Positions 22,301 through 33,200 of a stretch of DNA of 64,000 nucleotides are shown here, piece after piece. Below the pieces are notes generated by a model. The model made no database searches, was not told the origin of the DNA, and worked only from the letters and a program-made list of their open reading frames with translations. Source of the stretch: Skeletonema tropicum (Eukaryota > Bacillariophyta > Thalassiosirophyceae > Thalassiosirales > Thalassiosiraceae); contig CM074137.1 of NCBI GenBank assembly GCA_037178625.1, positions 1,922,001 through 1,986,000 on the forward strand, in the 5' to 3' direction. Numbering within the stretch: the stretch's first letter is position 1; each line of letters starts with the position of its first letter. Made by a program: the position numbers and the translations under genes.

Positions 22301-25300
22301 GAAAGTCAAGGAGAGTGCCACACGATGCGAGGAGGTCATCTGCTCCACTTGCAGAACGAAGAAACATAAAGAATCGGACTATTTCTTGAAGAACAACTTC
22401 CACCCAGTCTGGTACGAGCGGGACAGCGAAGGAGTTATGAAGATTGACGAAAATGGCAATCCCGTGGTAAGATACGACATACCCAGTGAGCTGAAAGATC
22501 TGACTATGTCAGAGAAGCTCCTGATTCGGAGGTGTTCGCCCATGATTCCGTCGATGCACATCAAGGATGGTATCTATGGCATTAACGGTCATTGCGTGTG
22601 CTTTCCTCAGGATATAAATAACATGTGCATGGAATTGCCACAGACTGAGACGAGTATGGTAACATTTGTGCGGCATATCAGCAACCGCGTGACGGGGGAA
22701 TCTATCAGCCGTCATTACAAAGTGAACAAGAGGAAAGTAATAGCGGCTCTCAAGTGGCTCAAACTTAATCACAGTGGATATCATGGAATCACAATTAAGG
22801 AAACCAATCTAGATTGGATCAAGAATGGATCATTGTATGACGTCGCGAAGAAATACACTCTGAACACAAAGCCCAGCAGACGAGATGCCGTGGCTGACGC
22901 CGCAGAAACACTGTCTGGCAATCAGACAGGTACACCAGAGGACAAGAACAACGAAGACGAGTTTGAAATGGAGACAGTACACCCGAACTACAACAATACC
23001 TTACCGAACTCGAAACAGGCCAAAATCGTGAAGGAATTTAAAGTTATAGCCAATGCAACGAATCAGAAGGAAAAGGTCCTCAACTTCCCTCCCATCGACC
23101 ACAATGCGCCAATAAAGTGAGTGTATTCTTTGCCATTGAATGATTCGATTGTGTTCAAATTACCACTCGATTTAGCTAAACCAGCATCTTTATCTTGTAC
23201 TTGCAACATTATGCCAACGACAATCCATGTCAACCAATCGAAACCATCAACAGTGAGTTTGATTCGACGGGACAAGTGTTCGTGAATGCATTCCCTTGGC
23301 TCTTCCCTGGCGGTATTGGAGACGTGTACGATCTCAGACGTGGGAAAGTCAAAGATATCCGTAGCTGGGCCACTCACTTGATACGGTACCAAGATGGAAG
23401 ATTCATTAACGATCAGATGTTTTGCCTGTACGTCTTCAACATGCTGCAGCGTCATACGAACAATACCCAGGGCAATTTCTTTTACAAAGACAAGAACTTC
23501 CTTGGTGCGAGTGTGAGAATGCCACCAACTGTGGAGGAGTTGCAGCAGCAGTTGAGGCAGGGTGATATGAGCTATATTAACAAGTTGCGATACATCGCTA
23601 GGGGTATACGTGGATCAGACAGTTTCTGGAGGGGGAAGCAGGACGAGCTAGAATCGTGGATTGACTTCCATATTTCACGTGGACACGGTCCGCCTACCCA
23701 TTTCATCACGTTATCTTGTGCCGAAAACTGGTGGCCGGATCTACGTCGTCTGATGATCAGCCTTGAGCGAACTGCACAAAATCTCAAACAGGTCGAATTG
23801 CTGCAGAAAAACGACTTCAAGGCCATGACCAAATCAGTCAAGAGATTCACAGTGTATGTCAATGATTTTTTCATGAAGAGGTCGAAAGTCTTTCTCGACA
23901 CAGTTGCGAAGGACGCGCTTGGTATCGAGCATTACTGGGCAAGAGTCGAATTTGCGCCAGGAAGGGGTCAGATACATCTGCACTTGTTGGGCATTTCCAA
24001 GGACAAGGCATATCTGAATGACTTCTATCGAGCAGACACGGAAGAGGAAAAGGCCAAAGTGCTGGAAACATACGCGACAAATGTGCTCGACATGACAGCC
24101 GACGTCGAAGTGAATGAGAACCACGTGTCGGACAGATCTCCCGACTCAACAAATCCGCTAATGCATCGGTTCTGCGAAAGCGTGCATAAGGGAGAGGACG
24201 CCCGAATGCTGTGCCAGGAGTGCATGGTGCACCACTGCAATGTGTATTGCCTTGGTACAAATACGAAATGCGAACGTCGTGAGTGTAGGTTTGGGTAGTA
24301 CGGTACGGAGACAGAGTACGGCAAGTGTGATACAGATGGGAAACCACTCAGCAAAGTATCGGTGATAGTAACAGATCAAAAGGGAGTGGAACACTTCCAA
24401 CTACGCCGTACAAAGTCGCGAAAGTCATGTCAGCACAGTAGGACACTGTTGCAAACCTGGAGGGCAAACATAGATATCCAGCTACTGGTTTATAGGTCAC
24501 ATCCAGACAAACCCGATGTCAGCGAGATTGAGAACGTTTGCAAATATGTCGTAGCATACGCCAGCAAGAAGAACCACACGTCCAAGAAGGAGAAAGAAGC
24601 AGTGCAGAACATTGTGCAAAGGTAAGTGTGCTCTGAAGATGAAAGTTGTCTCTCACACTGAATTCAGTGCAGTTGTGTATTCCGCCATCTTCTTTGGTAA
24701 AACTGTGCGGTGCACAATTTTGCAAATTGAAACAAAATCTTACGCTGGGTAACCTCACTGTATTCCGCCATCGACTTTGGTAAAACTGTGCAGTGCACAA
24801 TTTTGCAAATTGAAACAATCGAACACTGTTAACCCCACTGCTAACACAACCTACCGCCACTATTAATTCTCACCTCCCAGCAAAAGCTCCGAGGATATAA
24901 GTGGTGTCCAAACATTGGTGAAAATGTCACTGAACTGGATGACAAGCAAAAGGCTCATCAGCATACAAGAGGCGGTGCACGAGATTGATAGGCTGAGTTT
25001 AACACTCTGTTCAGATGTGATCACTTACGTGTCGGTTCAGAATTGTCTGAAGCTACGAAAATCATCCGACCCTAAGCCAAACGACTTGGTCTATAGCTAT
25101 GCAAGCAGGGAGGAAAAGTACAGCAAACTGACCTTGGATCAGTACTTTTACAAGGAGTGGTGTAGGAAAAAGTTCATGATAGACCCTGACAGCAATAGAC
25201 GCATGAACAGGATACTCATCGCCAAAGGACTCAATTGCAGACCACGTTACCCGGTGGACTACGATTATGCAAGAGGAATGTTGTTACTTCACAAGCCATG

Positions 25301-27719
25301 GAGCTTCGACAAACCACTTAATTTACGCGACAGACAGAGAACAATCAATACATTCAAGTTGATGCTGCAGAAAAGACAGGTCCCTACAAGTGTTTGGACC
25401 GAATACCAGAGAGCTGTTAGATACGCGCAAGAAAAAAGGATCGAATGTGTGGCAAGAAAAGGGACAATTCAAGCAGATGTCAACATTGACGAGCTCGACG
25501 ATGACGAGGTAGATCAACACCTGAATCATTTGCACTCGACCCAACTCTCTGATAGGAAAGTGGATGAGTTACTTTTGGGGGGCAAGAAAATCGACGTAGG
25601 ATTGAATCACGATTGGTCGAAGAGCTCGTTTGATGGAGAAAGAGACGTAACAATACCAGGGGAGGAGTACACAGTCAAACTCAGAGAGCAACGTGCCAGA
25701 GCCATGATGGACGATCATTCAGGCGCAACAATACCCACGAAATCTGACGGATCAAGTTACAACATCGAGGAACTGTCCGAGGAACAGGCGATGATCGTAC
25801 TCGCCACTGTCGATACTGTGGTGAAATTCCTTGATAATGACGAGGATTACAAGCCGCTACGAGCAACAATTACAGGAATGGGTGGGTGCGGGAAATCGCT
25901 GGTAATTAACACCATCATTTCCATCATCAGGAAGCTGACCGATTCGAACAAGACAGTCCAGGTTGCTGCTCCTTCAGGCAGCGCAGCGTACAACGTCAAA
26001 GGGTGCACGCTGCACTCACTTCTGGGAATTAACGTACAGGTACCTTACAAATCATTGGACGCAAAAAGAAGAGAAGAAATGTGCAATAAACTGAAAGAGC
26101 TGCTCGTACTGATGGTCGATGAAAGAAGCATGTTGGGCTCACACGTAACATTCGGTGCAGAGGAGCATGTGAGAGATTGCGCATTTAATGGGCACAATAA
26201 ACGGGAGAGGTGGGGCGGTGTCCCGGTTGTGTTGTTCTTCGGTGACGACTACCAGCTGCCACCGTCCAACAAGGGGGGAGCAATAAACGGCTACCACGAA
26301 TACCACAACAACGATAGGCCAAAAACAATGACAGGAAAGAGTAAAAACAATCAAATATGCGATTACGAGGGTAGCAAAATCTTGACTGAGATGATGACGG
26401 ATGTGGTCTTCATGTTGACGAAGAATTTTAGAGCAAAAGACAAGGAGGATAGCGATCTCATGAACAGGATGAGAGTGGGGAACCAGACTGATGAGGATGC
26501 AAAGCGCCTGATCAAACTACACATAGACGAACTCGGAAAATATCATCCAAAACTGAGGGAAGAGGTAGAAAATGACCCAAAGACGTTGTGGGTATACGCG
26601 AAACGGGACGATATGTCCCAGAAAAATGTAGACATGCTGATCAAAACACACGAACGACTGAAAGTACCAATAGCTAGGCTCAGGTGTCAATTCAGCAGCA
26701 GGATGGCGGGCAATAACACAGCATACCAGTCGCACTTTTACGGCAGGAGGCTATTCTACACCTTTGATGTGTGCGTAGGTGCACATGTTTGCTTGGAGTC
26801 AGCCAACATCGATCCCAACTCAGGATTGTACGTCTCAGCTATTGGGGTAGTTGTCGAGATCGTTTACGATAAGGATCGCTCCGTTGGACCAAACGGTAAA
26901 GGTGAGGTTAGCCTACCGAAGTACATTGTTGTGGATTTCCCTACATACAAACCACCACCAGGCGAGGACCCATGGGACAAGAACAACCCAACGGTGAGTA
27001 AAAGTTGACACACGAAAGACACAAGACAATTGCCACTCTCTGCGAAAACACTACTAACTCATTTCATACTGATACAAATGCATCCTACCCCAACTTATTG
27101 CGCACAGCACGTGCCAATCCCACCCTACGAGCAGATTTGCAACAGAGGATGCTGCACCGCATTATTCATGCCATTGCAAATTGCCTACGCCATCACCATC
27201 CACCGCTGTCAAGGACTCGAAGCTGGATTCGACAAAGGAGACCGCTGGAACCGCATGATAATAGATCCAGCAGATGAGTTGTGGGAGATTAGCAAGTTTC
27301 TTGGAACAATGTACGTGGCTACCAGCAGAGGCAAAACACTTGGCTCCAAAGATCAAGCATACCCGTCGGACAGTGCCATATACTGGACCGGAAGCAACAT
27401 TTCAACGAACCGATTAAAAAATTGCAAGAGAAAGCAAAATGGCCAGTTCTGCGAATCGTACAAGAAGCGAGCAAATTGGGTGAAATACTTGGAGGGGAAG
27501 GCAGAAGAGTCGAAGACAAGGTATAGCAAGAGAAAGTTGGAAGAAATCACAGAAACATCGTACGCAGCAGCAATCAAGGGCAATTTCATCAAAGACAGGA
27601 CAGACCTGACAACCAGGATTACCAACATCATAACCAACCCGAACAAGAAGTGGAAAGAAGCGAAGAAGGATCATGAAATCCCAAGTGATTACTTCGCAGG
27701 ATCTTCATCTGGTGATTAG
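19384..27719 (+). CDS. Helitron-type Ulp1-DUF6570-Rep-PIF1 polyprotein, seven exons seen, one in-frame stop
   Basis: Exons are 19384-19434 (tentative), 19551-20654, 20738-21154, 21247-23116, 23185-24621, 24881-26993 and 27108-27719. All junctions keep phase over about 2530 codons. Domains in order: a Ulp1/C48 protease with His (SHWSLVAV, 20387), Asp (HLDSL, 20491), Gln and Cys (QGNGYDCGVH, Cys 20764), followed by an acidic linker. A DUF6570-like zinc region has CSVC...CSTC and later FPQDI. The Rep endonuclease has HUH in GRGQIHLHLLGI (23975-23983) and paired tyrosines in KYVVAYAS (24545, 24557). The PIF1 helicase has GMGGCGKS, MVDERSML, GDDYQLPP, LTKNFR and YVATSRG. A TAG at 24296-24298 lies between HUH and the tyrosines and would end translation early. 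The true 5' exon is unresolved. Confidence 0.85.
19509..19545. repeat. Palindrome P8 in intron before the Ulp1 exon
   Basis: The copy is TTTGTAAATCTGTCCACTGC followed by ACAATTTTACCAAATTA. It ends about 5 bp before the acceptor used for the exon starting at 19551. Confidence 0.75.
21195..21229. repeat. Palindrome P9 in Ulp1-DUF6570 intron
   Basis: ATTGGTAAAATTGTGCACTG then CTCCATTTTACTAAT occupies the middle of the 92-nt intron 21155-21246. The hairpin makes up over a third of the intron. Confidence 0.85.
24679..24841. repeat. Tandem 82-bp units carrying palindromes P10, P11 in the Rep-helicase intron
   Basis: Two units (about 24679-24761 and 24762-24841) share GTATTCCGCCATC, the palindrome and a TAACC(T/C)CACTG end. 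The palindromes (24695-24729, 24776-24812) have near-perfect arms TTTGGTAAAACTGTGC and GTGCACAATTTTGCAAA. They lie in intron 24622-24880. Confidence 0.9.
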
Positions 27720-27859
27720 TAAAATTGATCACTGCACAGTTTTACAAAACAGACACTTTCTCAACACAAAGAATACAACAACTCAATTAAGCGTCTGCAT
27801 CTGGTGATCAGTAAAACATCTGCAAGCGCACGATTCGATATATCAAGCACAGTTTTACA
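27717..27859. repeat. Palindromes P12, P13 at the 3' end of the Helitron gene
   Basis: P12 (27717-27749) overlaps the stop codon: the TAG is part of its left arm TAGTAAAATTGATCACTG. P13 (27810-27859) begins with a copy of the same CATCTGGTGATNAGTAAAA context and ends AGTTTTACAAAA(A/C), but with a longer loop. So the segment was duplicated and its loop changed. Confidence 0.8.
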
Positions 27860-28152
27860 AAAAGACATTTTCTCGTGACGAAGAAAGACAAAAACTAAAT
27901 CGACTAACGCCCGTGTAAAACCTGTATTTCTTTCTCGTACAGACCGATTTAGATGCTCAAAAAGCGCATCTAGTACAGTCAATTTCTCGCTTTCAACAGG
28001 TACTTCTTGCTTTCTACATAGGAACACATACAGATCCTACGCCGGTAGTCTCTACCGAGGACTCTACGTGTCCCTAAAGTAAACCTTCTCACTAAAAAAC
28101 ACATGTACTGATTCCTACCTATAACTCTGTAGAATAATGGGGGTGAAAAATA
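27860..28152. other. Boundary between Helitron-like and CACTA-like blocks
   Basis: No gene is supported in these 293 bp. No CTRR-type Helitron terminus with a preceding hairpin and no CACTA-type terminal repeat could be identified, so the junction is not fixed. Confidence 0.4.
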
Positions 28153-29808
28153 ATGAATTTTCCCACCTGTAATAGAAGGGCACCTGCGGCCCCCTATTAC
28201 GCTGCTCTGCACTCCATGAACGGGGGCCCCGAGGGCCGACCAACAGGCGACCCTATCAACACTATCTATAGGTCAACGCCACCAGAAACAATGCATGCCA
28301 TTTGCTCTGGTATAGCCCCAGCCATGCTTACTGCCTTTGGTGATGGATTCAAAAAAAAGCGCACTGCATCAGTCCTGCATAACTTACATCTTCTATTGGC
28401 ACAAGGGCATGCTTGGCAAAGTGAGCGTGACTTCCCTCGGCCATCAGTGCGTAATTTTGCACTGGATACTACCAAGACCCAAGCATCAGAAAACATGGGA
28501 AACCTATTTCTGTTGTTGTGTGCATTGCATACAACAATGGGCAAGACTATTTGCAAAGAGTCTGGTATAGAGGACTACCAAAGAAAAGGAAAGATCACTA
28601 CAATCAAGATGATTCTTGCACTGGAAAAATGGTTCAATCGGCGCAATATCCAGTCTGATATTGATAGTGCCAAGATTACAGTATTTGTACGTCAGACATT
28701 GATTCCAAACTTACAAAAGTTTTTCCCACGTAAAGAAAGCACTATGGAATGGATGTTTCCAAAAGTGCACAGTCTAACGAAATTTGCAACGTACATCCAA
28801 GCATATGGATCAGCTATTAACTTCTATGGTGGGTTTGGTGAGAGTCACTTGAAAGTGTTTATGAAACATTATGCTCACTACACCCAACGCCGGCCAGGCA
28901 AGTTTGCAGAACAGCTTGCAACTAATCATTATCGACATGGATTAATGGAGCACAGTTTAAACTGCATAAGGGAGCAAGCGAAGAAGAACTATGCCCTTGT
29001 GCAGGTGCTGTCCAAGGAGGAGACTTTTACTGGCAAACATGAAATCACTTTTACAAGGCACAAAGCAAATACCTCCAGTGTTGCCAGTGTAAGATTCAGT
29101 ACTCATGTCATGTGGCAAAAGAAATCCAGTTCCAAGACAATTGATCCTACATTGCAATATGCAATTAGTCATCACATGGCAGCATATGTCAATTATTCCA
29201 TTTTTCGTGTAACAGCTTACACAGTAGCTAAACTTCCCAATGCCAAAGAAACACTTGAGGACTATGATGCCATTTCCAGTCATTCCATTTATAGGGTTGA
29301 CACCAAGACAGACCGTAATGACTGGTGTATGATTCTTACTCATGCTCTTGGTAGTGAGACTGATGATGAGCGTTTGAATGTATGGGATTTTGTTTGCCCT
29401 GCAAGAATACATGGCTTCTTTCGGTTTGAAACACCTGGCTTGCCTACACCAATGCTGTTGCATACACATGGGGCTGACACCACTAGTAGCCAGAGACTAA
29501 TGGATCGTACCATGTATGTTGTTGTCCGAACTCCTCAAACCTTTCTTGACTGGGCAAGTCTAGAGAAGGAATTCATTGTACCAATTCAACTTGGTGATTT
29601 GGATAGTTGCACTTTCATTCTTCCTGTCTCCCGCATTGTAAATCCTTTGTATGTTTTCAAAGATCATGGACAACCTACAACAGGAGTGTCATTCTTTGCA
29701 TCAATCCCTGCAAGGTATTGGGCCTTTTATCTTGACTACAAGCTTAAACCAGATTCTATTCCTGGTCCATGTGGATTCAGTCAGAAGAGTGGGGAATATC
29801 TAGAGTAG
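28153..29808 (+). pseudogene. Tnp2/CACTA-like DDE transposase, C-terminal part
   Basis: A 551-aa frame resembles the C-terminal half of Tnp2-type (CMC or related KDZ/Plavaka) transposases. It has STPPETMHAICSGI, a long helical stretch, and KVHSLTKFATYIQAYGSAIN with GESHLKVFMKHYAHYTQRRP, matching the K(x)H..LxH...I...G...N and E..HK.x..K pattern near the catalytic glutamate. The N-terminal DDE portion with the first Asp residues is absent, and the frame begins within 300 bp of the Helitron-like block, so the gene is probably truncated. A TGA precedes the ATG by two codons. Superfamily naming is moderately sure. Confidence 0.55.
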
Positions 29809-29924
29809 GTAGGAACATAAATTATTTATTACATAGAAGAATAGGTTTGTAGCGAGCACTGGTTATATAGGATCCATAGCTATCGGTACTTAAGATTGGA
29901 ATGAATTCATCATTGCAAGAGTAC

Positions 29925-30250
29925 GATACTGGTTCAGACTAGTACCAGTGCAATATTATTGTTCAGTGAAGTGTTATCGTTTTGGTTCATATTTGAACCA
30001 GTGCAGTAAGTGAATTAGAATCTAATTGGTTCAGAAAGGAACCAATTAGTTCCGGTAGGAAGTGAATTAGGTTAATGACTCCTTCATTATTAGATGTGCA
30101 GAAAATTAATCTCGATGATCCATAGAATGAAATAGCAAATGTATTAAATTACTATGGCAGATCGTACTTCAGGTTGGACTGATTCCATCATTGTGGTATC
30201 TTTGTATTTTCGTACCATACTGGTTCAGACTAGTACCAGTGCAATATTAT
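29925..30250. repeat. Hairpin-rich spacer between convergent genes
   Basis: ACTGGTTCAGACTAGTACCA followed by GTGCAATATTA occurs at about 29928-29958 and again at 30218-30249. Between them are further imperfect palindromes (TTGGTTCATATTTGAACCAG near 29983, TTGGTTCAGAAAGGAACCAA near 30028). They lie exactly where two converging transcripts end. Confidence 0.8.
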
Positions 30251-30260
30251 AAGGTGCTGG

Positions 30261-33200
30261 CTACAAAATGGTCATAGAAGATCCCTTCTTCTTCATGTTC
30301 TTCTTTTTCTTCCTCTTTCTGTACTTTGTTGAACCACCACTACCAAAAGAGCTAATTAACTTTCCATAATATGGGATGTGGTCGGACTTCACCGACAATG
30401 GCTTAGTTGGGCAATGGGGGATTTTTATTTTCTTCCCATTAAGCACATAAAAGTAATGTGCTCCAACAAGTGTAATAACATCTCTATCACCATTCAACTT
30501 GCGAGTAAGTCCAGACAAAGTAAGCTCATATGGACAGTTGTCTTGCAAATCATACACAATCTTCTCAGACACCACAAGTGAATGTGTCTGATGAGATGAC
30601 AAACACGAAAATAGAAGATTGCATGGGGCTGGAAACGATCTGAATAGTGACACAGTGTCCTCCAATGTGAGTGAATTTTTGAAAAAGTTGATCTTTGCAA
30701 TCTGAATGGGCAAGTGCTGCTCCATGTACAAAAAAGCTTCCTTCACACTTTCTCCTTCATCACTTGTGAACACATTCTTTGACTCTGCCCATGTCCTCAT
30801 TGCAGATGCTTCTGAATGACACCCAGCAGCAAAAAGCCAGTTTGCAATACCTCCAGCAACACAATGATTATTTTTGTTGCGAGGATCACACCAAAAGTTG
30901 GTGGGATTCTCACTACGGCAAGCAGCTGTCTTGGTACCTGCTTTCCTCCCTGCTCCTATAGTAACACCAAATGAACCAGAAACATTGCAAAGTGAGGACA
31001 ACTTCTCTGACAACCATGGCTCAGAAATGTTCTTCATGTAATCCTCCTTATCTTTCGCATTGATGTAGATCCTCTTGTTCTTCATCCCACCAGCCAAGAG
31101 AACTTCATAAATACAGTTGGGGTACTGAGAATGCAATTTAATCTGTCTGATCTCATGTTTCAATGACTGCAGGACTGGATTTTGAAATTTGTCACGTGTT
31201 TCTTTGTTGATAAAAATATGGTGGATCCTTCCTGCATACAAATCATCAATCACATTCTTAGGGAACATTGTCAGGAAGAAATGAGATGGGATGTACCAGG
31301 TCAACTTGTGTATCAATGGGTCTGTAAGTGCACCTAATGGTGTTGACTTCGCTCTGGCTGGGTTGCTTTTTTGTGCACAATCTGTTAAAACAACCAAAAA
31401 TGTGCTTGTGGGTGTGAATTTGGCCATAAACTTCTTAAGTTCAGGTGGAAGCTTGATTTTGGAGTTCGTGAGTTTTTCCTCAAGACCCTTACAACTTGAC
31501 CCCTTGTCAATGCAAATAATAGACTTTGCGTAGTAATAACTGAGCATGTGCAGCACCCCATCACCTCGACCATCTCTGATCTCATATGCTGACACTGTTG
31601 GGTTGTCAGTTTCAAGGGTGCCTAATTCTACAGGTAACTCACCATTATATCTTGCAATGTCTTGAGTACCACTCTCAACTTGTTCTAACCCAACTTGTTC
31701 CTTGACATTTTGCCATGATGGGTCTGGTTCCAAGGATGAGATTGGATCAACATGAATGTCAGTGAGTTGAACTTGAACTGGGCGGCAATTTTTGATGGCC
31801 ATCATCTTGTCAATGATTTGGATATTACTGCTTCCATCCAAGATTTTGTTTTGAGACGCTTCTTGGCCAAACAATTGCCCTCTGATGAGGTTGGACAGTG
31901 CAGACACAAGAGGGTAACTAGAAACATTCTCACCACTAACATCTGTTGGTAACAATGCAGATGACAGAGCTATTGCATTGGTATGCCTTTTTTGAAGTTC
32001 ATTTGTATAATATCCATTGTCCACCTTCCCTGCATCAAATAGTTCCATCCTCTTCATAGCTGGTTTCCAATAATCTGTTGGTTGGCAAGGAAGAATCTGA
32101 AGACTGTCTGGCTTTTCCATTTTCACCTTCCCCAACGGTGCCCAATTTTCATCCATATTGCACTGCTTCAGAAAGTCACCATCACAAACTCCATTATCAA
32201 ACATATGAACCATGATTATGCGAGTTCCCAAACTAATGAGATCATAATAATCAAGCCATGAATTCATTGCACTATTGCAGCAGTTGCAGTGAAGAACAAA
32301 TGCCCAATTGTCATCACTGCAACGTTTAGCCAATATATCAGTATATTGAAATAATTGAGCACCTAACTCTGTGATGTATTGCCCTCTCTGACTTAGATAA
32401 TGAGTGAATGCTGCCAGTGGAATCTTCACTGTACCTGCTAATGGTGCCGCCCCCTCTTGTTTAAGAAGCCTCCTGATGTAACCAATCATATCTGTGGCCA
32501 TTTCATTGGTTTTGCTCTTGGCAATGCTAAGGTATTTAGCATTGGGGTTGGGACTGTCTCGATATCCATACAATCTTACCATTATGTCAAAAACAGTCTC
32601 CCTGCACATTTTCCATTTGAGCGGAGTTGAAATCAAATATTTACCATCTTTGGGTGCATCAACAGTTAATGGCCTTGGTCCTTTCCAAAATACGACGCAA
32701 CCAATCTGCATCAATCTATCAAGGGTGGCACCACCATATGCATCAGAGGTCCATGCATAGTTAATCTTCATCACATCATCGCCTATGCTAGTTGGCTTGG
32801 TCATAAGAATAAAGGAGTGGAAAATCAACTGTTCCACAGTCTTTGCATGGTTCAAAGATTGATGATTATCATACATGGTCACAAATGCAATCAACACCAG
32901 ATCATCTTCTCTATTCCCCTTTGTCATGTTCAACATAGCTCTGTACTGGTTAGGCTCTAACTGACTCTGAAGAGTACGGATCAAATCATGCTCCTCATGC
33001 ATTGGGAATGTCACACGAACCATGACCTTTGCTGTTGATTTGTTTTTATTGATGTGATGAACAACTTCAATGTTGTCCCCATCAGGAATGTTGAATTCAT
33101 TTGCATCATAGAAATATATGTTTTTGAAAATGGAAGAGTCATCTCGGAGTATTGCAGACTTATTGACCACCTTTTTCAACAGGTTGCAGGGATTTTCAAT

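Larger units (their letters stand above)
8541..27859. mobile_element. Large Helitron-like element with cargo genes
   Basis: The right part (19384-27719) encodes a Helitron-type Rep/PIF1 protein fused to a Ulp1 protease. The left part holds unrelated genes on both strands. About 13 related palindromes (arms like AATTGGTAAAATTGTGC) occur from 8590 to 27858, in introns and intergenic spaces, and I found none outside. This is the main reason to treat the block as one element. Exact ends are not defined: no convincing 5' TC and 3' hairpin-CTRR pair was identified. Neighbouring blocks are gypsy element 1 on the left and a CACTA-like fragment on the right. It could instead be a small Helitron next to an older block that shares the palindromes. 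Confidence 0.65.

Noticed and set aside
24280..24298. A 20-nt intron GTGAGT...TAG removing the Rep stop
   Set aside because: Too short for this genome's introns (about 80-300 nt) and it would shift the frame.
8541..27859. Integrated virus, Polinton or Maverick
   Set aside because: No capsid, packaging ATPase, protein-primed polymerase or retroviral-type integrase is seen in the block; the replication gene is Helitron-type.
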